A stretch of 64,000 bases of DNA from Clostridia bacterium (GCA_017521025.1 JAFXEB010000024.1:60526-124525), one strand, 5' to 3'. Shown: positions 45,671 through 54,291, numbered from the stretch's first letter. Numbers and translations: made by a program. Notes: generated by a model from the sequence alone, not told the origin.

Positions 45671-46110
45671 GAGCGGTAGTGCAACGGGTTTTTTCTGCAT
45701 CGGTTTCGGTGGACGGGAACACGGTGTCCTCCATCGATGAGGGACTTCTTGTGTTCCTTGGCGTAGGCAAGGAGGATAACGAGGCAACAGCAGCCAAGAT
45801 AGCGAAAAAGATAGCAGGTCTCAGGATATTCAGAGATGATAACGATAAAATGTCACGCTCGGTAAAGGATGTTGGCGGTAAGATACTGCTCATATCCAAT
45901 TTTACGTTGTACGGTAGCGTAAGGCACGGCTTCAGACCTGATTTTATGAAATCTGCCACCGGCGCAGTTGCGGAGCCGCTTTATGAATATGTTATATCCT
46001 TGCTTAACGAAACTGTAGAGTGCAAGGGCGGCGTTTTTGGCGGCGATATGCGTGTAAAAGCGGATAATAACGGCCCCGTGACAATAATTATCGATACGGA
46101 CGAATTGTAA
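45667..46110 (+). CDS. dtd: D-aminoacyl-tRNA deacylase
   Basis: Removes D-amino acids from mischarged tRNA. The 147-residue protein starts MRAVVQRVFSASVSVDG, has EGLLVFLGVGKED and GGVFGGDMRVKADNNGPVT, the family's C-terminal motif. The usual SQFTL is SNFTL here (LLISNFTLYGS, about residue 78), a Gln to Asn change in the first conserved motif. The rel-dtd-hemZ order is a known clostridial arrangement. Start overlaps rel by four bases. Confidence 0.94.
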   Translation: MRAVVQRVFSASVSVDGNTVSSIDEGLLVFLGVGKEDNEATAAKIAKKIAGLRIFRDDNDKMSRSVKDVGGKILLISNFTLYGSVRHGFRPDFMKSATGAVAEPLYEYVISLLNETVECKGGVFGGDMRVKADNNGPVTIIIDTDEL

Positions 46111-46111
46111 T

Positions 46112-47611
46112 ATGGTTGTAAGAGTAGATAACAGAACGGCATATTTGAACGACTATCATTTTCAGACCCTGTGTATGCTGTATTATCCCGGAGAAAAGTT
46201 TCCACCTATGCTGAACGAGGCTGATAATGAGGCGTATTTTTTGCTTGAGGAGCTGGGCTCGGGTGAGGATATCAAGCTACACGCAAGGGTTAAGCTTAAG
46301 GCAGGCAGCAGGGTAGAGGAGGCAGAGGTCACTCACGGGCTTTCTGACTTTTCAATAGCCGCAGACGGAGCTTTTGCGGCGCAGGCTGCGGTGGGCGATG
46401 CGTTTCTTATGGCGGGCGGCAGGCTGTTTGGCTTTTTACCGCCGTGGGGATATCTTACGGGCCTCAGACCTGTAAAAAGAGCAAGGTATTACCTCGATAA
46501 GGGCTTTAGTAAAGATACTGTCAGAAAGCTGTTTGTAGAGGATTATAAGGTTTCGCCGGTCAAGACCGAGCTTAGCTTAAGCGTTGCTGAGACCGAGGCA
46601 AGAATGCTCTCTCCTTACGGTGCTAAGGATTGCTGTTTGTATATTGCCATTCCTTTCTGCCCCACAAGGTGCGAGTATTGCTCTTTTGTATCCTACAGCA
46701 ACGATAAGCTGTTCAAGACCATACCCGATTATCTTGACAGGCTTGACGAGGATCTTTTACGCACCGCCGAGGCAATAAAGAACACAGGCTTTTCCTTGAG
46801 GTCAATATATATCGGCGGCGGTACACCTTCCGTCCTTAACGAGGCTCAGATAGGAAGACTGCTTGACAGGGTGACCAACGGTTTTGATATGAGCCGTTTG
46901 AACGAGTTTACCTTTGAGTCGGGCAGACCTGATACCACCACCTTATCCAAGCTGAAGCTCGTTCATAGCTATGGAGTGGACAGAGTGAGCATTAACCCTC
47001 AGACTACAAGGGATGATGTGCTTAAGCGCATAGGGCGTGCACATACCGCAAAGCAGTTTTTCGATGGGGCAAATGCGGCACTTTCCGTTGGCTTTAAATC
47101 CATCAACGGCGATCTGATAGCCGGCTTACCCGGCGATGATTACGAGGGCTTTTCAAAAAGTCTTGAGGATCTTATCGGCATAGGCTTCGATAACATAACC
47201 GTACACACTCTTTCCGTAAAAAATGCTGCACCGCTCAGGTTTGATGAAACCGGCGTATACGATGCTGAGGGTGAAAACGCCAGACGTTGCGTAGAGCACG
47301 CTTGTGAGCGGCTTGCGCAGGCAGGACTTTCTCCCTATTACCTGTACAGGCAGAAGAATACGGTGGGGAACGCCGAGAATGTCGGCTATGCAACAAAGGG
47401 CAGTGAATGCGACTATAATGTACTGATGATGGAGGAGACCAATACGGTCTTTGCCTGCGGTGCATCTGCCATAACCAAGCTTGTTGCTCCCGATGGCGGT
47501 AAGATAGAGCGTATCGCTTTTCCCAAATATCCTTTCGAATACCTCTCCGCTCCCAAGGGGATAGGTGAGGGCAAGATATATGACTTTTTTAATGGTGACA
47601 ACAATGGATAA
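46112..47611 (+). CDS. hemZ: Radical SAM coproporphyrinogen-III-oxidase-like protein HemZ
   Basis: A 499-residue radical SAM protein, related to oxygen-independent coproporphyrinogen oxidase. The cluster motif is AIPFCPTRCEYCSF (CX3CX2C, about residues 182-189). IYIGGGTPSVL, FESGRPDTTT and RVSINPQTTRDDVL follow the HemN/HemZ pattern. The N-terminal 170 residues, ending FGFLPPWGYLTGLRPVK, are typical of HemZ. Heme synthesis is doubtful in an anaerobe, so the clostridial HemZ role is open. One base after the dtd stop; it overlaps the kinase gene by eight bases. Confidence 0.9.
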   Translation: MVVRVDNRTAYLNDYHFQTLCMLYYPGEKFPPMLNEADNEAYFLLEELGSGEDIKLHARVKLKAGSRVEEAEVTHGLSDFSIAADGAFAAQAAVGDAFLMAGGRLFGFLPPWGYLTGLRPVKRARYYLDKGFSKDTVRKLFVEDYKVSPVKTELSLSVAETEARMLSPYGAKDCCLYIAIPFCPTRCEYCSFVSYSNDKLFKTIPDYLDRLDEDLLRTAEAIKNTGFSLRSIYIGGGTPSVLNEAQIGRLLDRVTNGFDMSRLNEFTFESGRPDTTTLSKLKLVHSYGVDRVSINPQTTRDDVLKRIGRAHTAKQFFDGANAALSVGFKSINGDLIAGLPGDDYEGFSKSLEDLIGIGFDNITVHTLSVKNAAPLRFDETGVYDAEGENARRCVEHACERLAQAGLSPYYLYRQKNTVGNAENVGYATKGSECDYNVLMMEETNTVFACGASAITKLVAPDGGKIERIAFPKYPFEYLSAPKGIGEGKIYDFFNGDNNG

Positions 47612-48473
47612 GTATTACACTGATATGGAACTTGCCTTTGCAGAGGACGAGGCAAGCTATGAAAACAGCGTTCTTGATGCGGCAAAACGCATTTTTGAAA
47701 ACAAAAAGATAAAAATGGTTTTCGTTACGGGCGGTTCCTGCGCAGGCAAAACCCCCACCACCGAAAGGCTTGCTCATTATCTCGCCACCCACGGCAGAAA
47801 AACGGAGCTTATATCTCTTGATGATTTTTACCGCAATCCCGAGGACGCAATATATAACGAGGACGGTAGTCCTGATTACGAATCTTTGGAAAGCCTTGAC
47901 CTCGAGCTGCTTCACGGCTGCTTTGAGGCGTTGTGCAACGGTAAAAGTGCCTGGATGCCCAGATTTGATTTCAAAAAGAAAAGGCGCAGTAATGTGTATC
48001 ACCGTATGAGCCTTGAGGAGGACGAGGTTTGTATAGTTGAGGGACTTCACGCTCTCAACCCTGAGATATGCGGTTATATCGATAAGGACAAAACTTTCAA
48101 GGTTTTTCTTGAAGCTATGACTGATTTGTATAGCGAGCCCAGGCTTCTCAGACGAATCGTGCGTGATTACTACAAGCGTGGCGCTACGGCAGAGGATACA
48201 ATGGGCATGTGGGCGAACGTTGAACACGGCACCCGTTCATATATATATCCGTATAAGGATGATGTTGATGCGGCGATAAATACCTATATCGCCTATGAGC
48301 GTTACGTTATGCGTGATGATGCTTTGCAAATGCTTTCCGAGGTTCCGGCTGACAGTCCCTATCGGAAAAGAGCCGATGAGCTTGTGGCTATGCTTGAGCC
48401 GCTTCCTTCTCTGCCTAAGGAAAGAGTTTCTTCTACTTCGTTTATGAGAGAGTTTTTAACAAAGAGGACGTAA
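47604..48473 (+). CDS. Uridine kinase/phosphoribulokinase-family P-loop kinase
   Basis: About 289 residues. ATG at 47604, overlapping hemZ, with GGTGACA before it. Walker A is VTGGSCAGKTPTTERLA (about residue 36), followed by ELISLDDFYRNPEDA and VYHRMSLEEDEVCIVEGLHALN, the pattern of uridine kinase-like proteins. RIVRDYYKRGATAEDTM resembles the LID region. The N-terminal extension before the P-loop is short, without a TGS part. Uridine or cytidine is the likely phosphate acceptor but cannot be proven from sequence. Confidence 0.88.
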   Translation: MDKYYTDMELAFAEDEASYENSVLDAAKRIFENKKIKMVFVTGGSCAGKTPTTERLAHYLATHGRKTELISLDDFYRNPEDAIYNEDGSPDYESLESLDLELLHGCFEALCNGKSAWMPRFDFKKKRRSNVYHRMSLEEDEVCIVEGLHALNPEICGYIDKDKTFKVFLEAMTDLYSEPRLLRRIVRDYYKRGATAEDTMGMWANVEHGTRSYIYPYKDDVDAAINTYIAYERYVMRDDALQMLSEVPADSPYRKRADELVAMLEPLPSLPKERVSSTSFMREFLTKRT

Positions 48474-48479
48474 ACCGTA

Positions 48480-50162
48480 ATGGCACAAAAAAGCGAAAAG
48501 AGCTTCCTGGTTGAAGCGTCTATAATATCTTTATCTAATTTTGCTGTTAAAATAATAGGGGTGCTGTTCAGCATCCCTTTAAGCAATTTTATGTACGGAG
48601 GTATGGAGGTCTTCAACGCCGCCTATTCCGTATATGCTATGCTTTATATGATATCAACAGCAGGTTTGCCCGTTGCGACCTCTCGTCTCGTTGCGGCGTC
48701 CGCAAAAAGAGGCAGAGCTAATGAAGTAAAGCGTACATTTAAGCTTTGTCTGCTTTTGTTCGGAATCATAGGCTTTGTATTTTCAGTGGTTATGTTCGTC
48801 TTTGCAGATAAAATAGCTGTTTGGACAAAGCATTACGACAGCGTTTATGCTATGCGGGTTATTGCGCCCACACTGTTCTTTGTGTGCGTAGTATCAGCCA
48901 TACGGGGTTATCTGCAGGGCTTACGTAATATGGTTCCCACAGCCGTTTCCCAGTTTATAGAGGCGTTTTGCAAGCTCAGCTTTGGTCTGGGACTTGCGTA
49001 TTGGTCTAATTTGCGGGGAGACGCTCCTGCAGTACAGGCTGCATACGCCGTTTCAGGTATCACGGTTGGTATGTTTTTGGGAATGATATATCTCGTGGTA
49101 TATTCCCGATTTTCAAGGAAGGCACAGCCCGTTCTTTCCGACGAAGGGAGCGATAGCACACGCTCTATAGCGAAAAAGCTCATTGCAGTAGCTCTGCCCG
49201 TGACTATTACCAGCTCTGCTTTGTATCTTTCTCATTTTGCGGATACCGTTATTATCAAGAAGGCGCTGGTATACGTTGGATATACGGATGAGATAGCGGG
49301 AAAGATGTATACCGCCTATACAACAATGGCAACAAAGCTTGCCGACCTTTTGCCTTCTACCTTTGTGTTTCCGATTGCTGTAAGTATCTTGCCTGCAGTT
49401 TCCGGGGCGCTTGCGGCAAAGAACAAAAAGGAAGCTGAGGGATATATAAATTCTTCTATGCGTATCAGCGGTCTTATTGCGTTGCCTTGTGCTGCTTTGC
49501 TGTTCGTGCTTTCCCGTTCTGCCATCGCAGTCCTTTTCGGGAGCAACAGAGGCGAGGGTATAGAGCTTATGGACGGTAGCGTAGTTATGCCGATAGATAT
49601 TGCGGCAAAGGGATTGTCTATACTTGCGGTGGGGATATTCTTTATTTCTCTCGTTTCAACGACTAATGCGCTTTTACAGGCTCTTGGTAAAGCTCATTTG
49701 CCTATGATCTCTGTTTCTGCAGGTGCGCTTTGTCTTATAATTACCGACCTGCTTTTGGTGACGAATGAACATATATATATTTACGGTGCGCCGATAGGCA
49801 CCCTCGTTTGCTATATTGTGACGTATTCACTTAATACGTTTTTCTTAAAGCGCTTGGGAGTAAGACCTGTATCGCCGCTTTCGCTGTTTGCAAAGCCTAT
49901 GCTTTCGGCACTTGTGGCGGGCGGTGGATGCTTTGCCGTTTATGTACTTACAGGTCTCGTCATTGTGTCTGAAGGCAGATTGGCGCATCTTATAAGGCTT
50001 GGAGTTTCGGGCGTTGCAGGTGTTGCGGTTTATGCCGCTGTGCTTTTGCTTGTCAGGGGTATTACCGATAAAGAGGTAAGACTTTTGCCGATGGGTGGCA
50101 GGATAGCTAATTTTCTTATACGGAGAAGGCTTATGAAAATTACGGAGGGTAGCGATGAGTAG
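48480..50162 (+). CDS. SpoVB-like MOP-superfamily lipid/oligosaccharide flippase
   Basis: A 560-residue membrane protein with about 14 hydrophobic helices, starting SFLVEASIISLSNFAVKIIG. Key segments are ISTAGLPVATSRLVAASAKRG, RGYLQGLRNMVPTAVSQFIEA and LSHFADTVIIKKALV, the pattern of SpoVB/YabM/MurJ flippases. These move lipid-linked peptidoglycan precursors across the membrane; SpoVB acts in spore cortex synthesis. Position before mazG and the yab genes matches B. subtilis yabM. The start is seven bases after the kinase stop. Confidence 0.9.
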   Translation: MAQKSEKSFLVEASIISLSNFAVKIIGVLFSIPLSNFMYGGMEVFNAAYSVYAMLYMISTAGLPVATSRLVAASAKRGRANEVKRTFKLCLLLFGIIGFVFSVVMFVFADKIAVWTKHYDSVYAMRVIAPTLFFVCVVSAIRGYLQGLRNMVPTAVSQFIEAFCKLSFGLGLAYWSNLRGDAPAVQAAYAVSGITVGMFLGMIYLVVYSRFSRKAQPVLSDEGSDSTRSIAKKLIAVALPVTITSSALYLSHFADTVIIKKALVYVGYTDEIAGKMYTAYTTMATKLADLLPSTFVFPIAVSILPAVSGALAAKNKKEAEGYINSSMRISGLIALPCAALLFVLSRSAIAVLFGSNRGEGIELMDGSVVMPIDIAAKGLSILAVGIFFISLVSTTNALLQALGKAHLPMISVSAGALCLIITDLLLVTNEHIYIYGAPIGTLVCYIVTYSLNTFFLKRLGVRPVSPLSLFAKPMLSALVAGGGCFAVYVLTGLVIVSEGRLAHLIRLGVSGVAGVAVYAAVLLLVRGITDKEVRLLPMGGRIANFLIRRRLMKITEGSDE

Positions 50163-50988
50163 CTTTGATTTTGATAAGGCTGTAAATGATCTGAAAAATA
50201 AGTCGGCATACAGCTTTGATGATTTTCGTTTGATTGTGGAGGTTCTTCGTCACGAGCGTGGCTGTCCCTGGGACAGAGAGCAGACCCACAAGAGCATCAG
50301 AAAGAATATGATCGAAGAGGCATATGAGGCGGCAGAGGCGATAGATACAGAGGCCCCCGAGCTTTTATGTGAAGAGCTTGGCGATGTAATGCTGCAAACG
50401 CTTCTCCACTCAAGTATATCTGCTGCAAACGGCGGCTTTTGCGTTGATGATGTTATTACGGGCATATGTACTAAGCTCATAGTTAGGCATCCCCACGTTT
50501 TCGGCGATATAACTGTTAGCAGTACGGGCGAGGTGCTCTCAAATTGGGAGGCTATCAAGCAGCAGACGAAGGGCAACAAAACTGCTATGGAAAGCATTGA
50601 GAGCATTTCATCTGCATTGCCTGCCTTGGTAAGAGCCCATAAGATAGGTCAAAAGGCGGCAAAGTACAATTTTGATTTTGCTTCTGCCCTTGACGCTCTT
50701 GATAAGGCGGAGGAAGAAATAGTCGAGCTTCGCGCCGCAATAAAAGAGGGGAACTACGAGCACATAGAGGAGGAGGCAGGAGACCTTTTCCTTGCTGTAG
50801 TCAACACGGCAAGGCTTGCTGATGTCGATTCAGAGGAGGCACTTCACAAAGCGAATAAAAAGTTTTGCACTCGTTTTGCCCTTGTAGAGAAAATGGCGAC
50901 AGACGAAGGCGTTACACTAAAAGATAAGAACGAGGAAGAGCTGCTTGAAATGTGGGAAAAAGCTAAGGCAATGACCGAAAATCCCTAA
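50155..50988 (+). CDS. mazG: Nucleoside triphosphate pyrophosphohydrolase MazG
   Basis: Hydrolyses NTPs to NMP and PPi. The 277-residue protein has two MazG domains. The first has EVLRHERGCPWDREQTHKSI, EEAYEAAEAID and EELGDVMLQTLLHSSI (EExxE metal motif). The second has AEEEIVELRAAI and EEEAGDLFLAVVNTARL. The C-terminal FCTRFALVEKMATDEGV is typical. GGAGGGTAGCG precedes the ATG, which overlaps the flippase by eight bases. The B. subtilis yabN homologue carries an extra tetrapyrrole methylase domain that is missing here. Confidence 0.95.
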   Translation: MSSFDFDKAVNDLKNKSAYSFDDFRLIVEVLRHERGCPWDREQTHKSIRKNMIEEAYEAAEAIDTEAPELLCEELGDVMLQTLLHSSISAANGGFCVDDVITGICTKLIVRHPHVFGDITVSSTGEVLSNWEAIKQQTKGNKTAMESIESISSALPALVRAHKIGQKAAKYNFDFASALDALDKAEEEIVELRAAIKEGNYEHIEEEAGDLFLAVVNTARLADVDSEEALHKANKKFCTRFALVEKMATDEGVTLKDKNEEELLEMWEKAKAMTENP

Positions 50989-51016
50989 AAAACCAGCTTT
51001 TTTTAAGGATTTACTA

Positions 51017-51045
51017 TTGAAATCTTGAAAAATAAGTGCTATAAT
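51017..51045 (+). promoter_or_regulatory. SigA-type promoter of the HU gene
   Basis: TTGAAA (51017-51022), 17-bp spacer, TATAAT (51040-51045), 30 bp before the HU ATG at 51076. Confidence 0.82.
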
Positions 51046-51075
51046 CCAAATAATGAAATTAATAAGGAGAAAAAA

Positions 51076-51351
51076 ATGAACAAGACAAATCTTATCAACA
51101 ACGTTAAAGAAGCAGCAGGTATAGACAAGAAACAGGCAGAGAAGGCCGTTAACGCAGTTCTTGAATCTATTCAGAACGCTCTTTGTGAGGGCGACAAGGT
51201 TCAGCTTGCAGGCTTTGGTACCTTTAAGGTCAAGGAAAGAGGGGAGAGAACCGGCAGAAATCCCAGAACAAAGGAAATCATAACCGTTCCCGCTTCCAAG
51301 GCACCCGCTTTCGTTCCCGGCAAAGCATTTAAGGATGCCGTTAACAAGTAA
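51076..51351 (+). CDS. hup: HU family DNA-binding protein
   Basis: A 91-residue nucleoid protein starting MNKTNLINNVKEAAGIDKKQ. It has the beta-arm motif FKVKERGERTGRNPRTKEII that grips the minor groove and the ending PGKAFKDAVNK. ATG at 51076 follows AAGGAGA; an upstream in-frame start would cover the promoter. It has its own promoter, and the following genes rqcP-yabP-yabQ-divIC are close enough to be expressed from it. Confidence 0.96.
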   Translation: MNKTNLINNVKEAAGIDKKQAEKAVNAVLESIQNALCEGDKVQLAGFGTFKVKERGERTGRNPRTKEIITVPASKAPAFVPGKAFKDAVNK

Positions 51352-51382
51352 TTAGATTTTCTATACTCAGGGGGTCTTTGCA

Positions 51383-51625
51383 ATGCGACTTGACAAATTT
51401 CTTAAAGTGTCACGCATCATTAAGCGACGTACTGTTGCAAACGAGGCGTGCGATAACTCTTACGTTACTGTCAACGGAGCACCTGCAAAGGCCTCTCGTG
51501 TTTTAAAGATAGGCGACATTGTAGAAGTAGCTTTTGGTAATCGTACATTGAAGTTCAAGGTGCTTGCTCTTGCCGAGCACGTTGCAAAGAGCGATGCATC
51601 TGCGATGTATGAGATAATGGAATGA
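51383..51625 (+). CDS. rqcP: RNA-binding S4 protein RqcP (YabO)
   Basis: An 80-residue S4-domain protein starting MRLDKFLKVSRIIKRRTVAN with VTVNGAPAKASRVLKIGD. In B. subtilis RqcP works with RqcH in adding C-terminal alanine tails on stalled ribosomes. CAGGGGGT precedes the ATG. Position between HU and yabP matches the Bacillus yab cluster. Confidence 0.93.
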   Translation: MRLDKFLKVSRIIKRRTVANEACDNSYVTVNGAPAKASRVLKIGDIVEVAFGNRTLKFKVLALAEHVAKSDASAMYEIME

Positions 51626-51678
51626 TTTTTCTTTTTTTCGCATACCCTTTATTGAAAGAAATTTAAGGGGTGTGCGAT

Positions 51679-51951
51679 TTGCAGGAAAATCATAATAAGC
51701 TTACTTCCTCTGCTATCCTAACAGGCAGAGCTCATTTGTCTTTGACGGGTATCGGCGAGGTGATCAGCTTTGACGAAGGGCTCGTTACGCTTGATTGTCA
51801 GGGTACAGTTCTGGCAGTCAGCGGCGAAGGATTATCTATTGTAAAGCTTTCTCTTGAAAGCGGTGAGGTCGGAATATCCGGAAAGATTGATGCGATAGTA
51901 TATACGGACGAGCAGCAAAAGCGTGGACTTTTTTCCAAGCTTTTCAGATAG
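51679..51951 (+). CDS. yabP: Sporulation protein YabP
   Basis: About 90 residues of the YabP/YqfC family. TTG at 51679 is chosen because AAGGGGTG lies about eight bases before; GTG at 51670 is possible. The protein shows LTSSAILTGRAHLSLTGIGE, EGLVTLDCQGTVLAVSGEGL and an ending GLFSKLFR. YabP is needed for cortex formation in Bacillus, acting with YabQ. It lies directly before yabQ. Confidence 0.9.
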   Translation: MQENHNKLTSSAILTGRAHLSLTGIGEVISFDEGLVTLDCQGTVLAVSGEGLSIVKLSLESGEVGISGKIDAIVYTDEQQKRGLFSKLFR

Positions 51952-51958
51952 TGGTTTT

Positions 51959-52393
51959 ATGTGGCTTGTACTACAGCAAGACCGTGGCAGAGCTTTTTTG
52001 GCGTTCTGCTTGTGCGGTTTTATCATAGGCTGCATTTATGATGTGTTTCGTATTGCCCGTACCGTTTATAGCGGTGGGCGGATCAAGCTGTTCTTTGAGG
52101 ATGTTCTGTTTTGCATAATGGCGGCGCTTGTTTTTGTGGTGTTTGCGTTCAACGTATCGCTGGGAGTCGTCAGGATGTTTGCGGCTATCGGAGCTTTGCT
52201 TGGCTTTTTTGTTTACAGGTTTACCTTAGGCGTGTTTACCGTCAGGGTAGCAAGATATGTAAAGGCGCTCTTGACACCGCCATTGAGGAGATTGGTTGTC
52301 CTGATTAATCTTGCCCTTGACAAAACGAAGCAGAGGGTATATACTTACCGTAGAGCAAGGCGTGACAGTCGGCTTGCGGCCAAGGGCTTTTAG
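51959..52393 (+). CDS. yabQ: Spore cortex biosynthesis protein YabQ
   Basis: About 144 residues. ATG at 51959 is chosen, seven bases after the yabP stop; an upstream TTG at 51923 would overlap. Hydrophobic segments (FLAFCLCGFIIGCIYDVFRI, then LFCIMAALVFVVFAF and MFAAIGALLGFFVYRF) and a basic C-terminus match YabQ, a membrane protein of the forming spore cortex. The weak ribosome site suggests coupling to yabP. Confidence 0.85.
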   Translation: MWLVLQQDRGRAFLAFCLCGFIIGCIYDVFRIARTVYSGGRIKLFFEDVLFCIMAALVFVVFAFNVSLGVVRMFAAIGALLGFFVYRFTLGVFTVRVARYVKALLTPPLRRLVVLINLALDKTKQRVYTYRRARRDSRLAAKGF

Positions 52394-52417
52394 TATTGAT
52401 GAGTTGGAGGTGCAAAT

Positions 52418-52693
52418 ATGGAGAAACGGAGAAACGGTATCGTTCGAGTAACGGTATACTGTTTGCTTGTGGTTTTTCTTATTGCCATAATCAATCTTCA
52501 AATCAATATGAACGAGCTTAAGAGTGTTATCGAGAACTATGATGAAGAGATCATAGCTCTTGAGGATGACATTGCGGAGTACAGGATTTTGCTGAGGACT
52601 GAGAAGGACGATGCATATTATGAGCGCCGTGCAAGACTGTTGAATTATCATTTCAGTAACGAGATAATTTTTTACAATGACTTTGCTGAATAG
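52418..52693 (+). CDS. divIC: Septum formation initiator family protein (DivIC/FtsB-like)
   Basis: A 91-residue single-pass membrane protein: a short basic cytoplasmic end (EKRRNG), a TM helix (about 11-27, VYCLLVVFLIAIINLQI) and an extracytoplasmic coiled coil (MNELKSVIENYDEEIIALEDD). It would act in the divisome with FtsL/DivIB. GGAGGTGCAAAT precedes the ATG. The yabP-yabQ-divIC order is conserved in spore formers, which supports the call. Confidence 0.9.
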   Translation: MEKRRNGIVRVTVYCLLVVFLIAIINLQINMNELKSVIENYDEEIIALEDDIAEYRILLRTEKDDAYYERRARLLNYHFSNEIIFYNDFAE

Positions 52694-52704
52694 AATTAGC
52701 TTGT

Positions 52705-52739
52705 AAGGCAACGGAGGCTCCGTTGCCTTTATGTTTTTT
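52705..52739 (+). terminator. Intrinsic terminator after divIC
   Basis: AAGGCAACGGAG (52705-52716) pairs with CTCCGTTGCCTT (52718-52729), followed by TATGTTTTTT. Confidence 0.9.
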
Positions 52740-52750
52740 GAGGTGATACA

Positions 52751-53581
52751 ATGAGAGAGATCAAGGCAAAACAGATAGAGGATACAGTATGCGAGCTGTT
52801 CACAAAAGCGGCGGTTAAGCTTCCTAATGACGTATACCGCAGTATGTGGAAAAGCGCAGGTGACGAGACCGACGAGAGGGCGAGGGACGTTCTGTGCAAT
52901 CTCTGCAAAAATGCGAGAGAGGCAGAGAAGACGGGTGTCCCTATTTGTCAGGACACAGGTATGGCGTTTCTGTTTGCCGAGATAGGTCAGGATGTTCATA
53001 TAATCGGCGATTTTGAAAAAGCAGTCAATAAGGGCGTTGAGCGTGCATACGTAGATGGCAAGCTCAGGCTTTCCGTAGCGCATCCTATAACAAGGGTCAA
53101 CACCGGCACTAACACGCCCGCCATTGTTTACACGAAACTCGTGAAGGGCGATAAGGTAAAGCTTACTGCATTGCCAAAGGGCTTTGGCAGCGAGAATATG
53201 AGCAGGCTGAAAATGTTTAATCCCACAGCGGGTATAGAGGAAATAAAAGAATTTGTGTATGAAACTGTGCGTATAGCTGACGCAAACCCTTGTCCGCCCA
53301 TAATAGTAGGCGTAGGTATTGGTGGCAGCTTTGATTACAGCGCTTTTCTTGCAAAGAAGGCTTTGACCCATACCGTAGGTAAACACAGCAAGGAGCACGG
53401 TGAGCTTGAAAAGGAATTGCTTGAGGGTATAAATGCCTTGAACATAGGTCCTCAAGGCTTCGGCGGCAAAACAACCTGTCTATGGGTGGGGGTGGAGATG
53501 GCACCTACTCATATAGCAGGATTGCCTGTTGCAGTTAACATATCATGCCACGCTACACGTCACGCTTCTGCTGTGTTGTAA
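52751..53581 (+). CDS. Fumarate hydratase (class I) alpha subunit, without adjacent beta
   Basis: A 276-residue protein of the iron-sulfur fumarase/tartrate dehydratase alpha family, hydrating fumarate to malate or acting on a similar diacid. PICQDTGMAFLFAE holds a likely cluster cysteine; HPITRVNTGTNTPAI, NPCPPIIVGVGIGGSFDYSA and VEMAPTHIAGLPVAVNISCH are typical. In clostridia a beta subunit gene usually follows, but the next gene is hpf. The enzyme cannot be complete without beta, so that gene must lie elsewhere or be lost. GAGGTGATACA precedes the ATG. It starts after the divIC terminator; no clear promoter could be read in the 12 bp between. Confidence 0.9.
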   Translation: MREIKAKQIEDTVCELFTKAAVKLPNDVYRSMWKSAGDETDERARDVLCNLCKNAREAEKTGVPICQDTGMAFLFAEIGQDVHIIGDFEKAVNKGVERAYVDGKLRLSVAHPITRVNTGTNTPAIVYTKLVKGDKVKLTALPKGFGSENMSRLKMFNPTAGIEEIKEFVYETVRIADANPCPPIIVGVGIGGSFDYSAFLAKKALTHTVGKHSKEHGELEKELLEGINALNIGPQGFGGKTTCLWVGVEMAPTHIAGLPVAVNISCHATRHASAVL

Positions 53582-53618
53582 GATGTGCACAAAATAATAC
53601 TGAAATTGCAAAATGCTA

Positions 53619-53647
53619 TTGACAGTTTTGAACTAATGTGTTATTAT
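53619..53647 (+). promoter_or_regulatory. SigA-type promoter of hpf
   Basis: TTGACA (53619-53624), 17-bp spacer, TATTAT (53642-53647). The leader to the ATG at 53737 is about 83 bases. Confidence 0.82.
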
Positions 53648-53687
53648 ATAGACACAGGAAATGCTCCTGATATAATACTTTGAGAAG

Positions 53688-53715
53688 GGAGTGTACCCTG
53701 CGGGGTAGGTACTCC
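53688..53715 (+). promoter_or_regulatory. Stem-loop in the hpf leader
   Basis: GGAGT (53688-53692) pairs with ACTCC (53711-53715) and TACCC (53694-53698) with GGGTA (53703-53707) around a TGCG loop, ending 21 bases before the hpf start. A smaller hairpin CAGGA-TCCTG precedes it. It could modulate hpf translation; no known family is recognised. Confidence 0.5.
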
Positions 53716-53736
53716 GTAGTGGTGCGATGTAAGGTA

Positions 53737-54258
53737 ATGAAATTGAGCATCCTTACCCGTAAGTTTGAGCTTACCGACGATGTCAAGGAACGTCTGCAGA
53801 AGAAATTGGACAAGCTTGACAAGTTCTTCCCTAAGGAAACCGAGGCAAAGGTTTCTCTCAAGGAAGAGGGCGGCAAGACCCGTGTTGAGGTTACTATCAG
53901 ACAGGGCGGCGCCATCTTCCGTGCTGAAGAAGCAGATAAAGAAGTTTATAATGCTATCGACCGTGTTGAAGATGTTCTTGAAAGGCAGATAAGAAAGAAC
54001 AGGACACGTCTTGAGAAAAAAATGCATTTTGCTAAGGACACCTTCGCTGATGTTGGCGCAGATGATGTAGAGGAAGAGCTTAAGATATCCAAGGTTAAAA
54101 AGTTTGAGATATCTCCTATGTCCGTTGAAGAGGCAATAATGCAGATGAATCTTTTGTCTCACGAGTTTTATGTGTTCAGGAATTTTGACACAGGCGCTAT
54201 TAATGTAGTATATAAGCGCAAAGGTAGTGATTACGGTGTTATAGAGCCTATTGACTAA
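53737..54258 (+). CDS. hpf: Long-form ribosome hibernation-promoting factor
   Basis: A 173-residue HPF. ATG at 53737 has a weak AAGG site; a longer frame would read through the leader hairpin. The N-terminal domain (KLSILTRKFELTDDVKERLQ ... DKFFPKETEAKVSL) is the YfiA-type ribosome-binding fold. The C-terminal dimerisation domain (about 112-173) has KKFEISPMSVEEAIMQMNL and HEFYVFRNFDTGAINVVYKR, so ribosomes should be joined as 100S dimers. Own promoter, structured leader and strong terminator make it a single-gene unit. Confidence 0.95.
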   Translation: MKLSILTRKFELTDDVKERLQKKLDKLDKFFPKETEAKVSLKEEGGKTRVEVTIRQGGAIFRAEEADKEVYNAIDRVEDVLERQIRKNRTRLEKKMHFAKDTFADVGADDVEEELKISKVKKFEISPMSVEEAIMQMNLLSHEFYVFRNFDTGAINVVYKRKGSDYGVIEPID

Positions 54259-54291
54259 GCGATTGAAATAGTATATAGACAGTCTTTTGTT

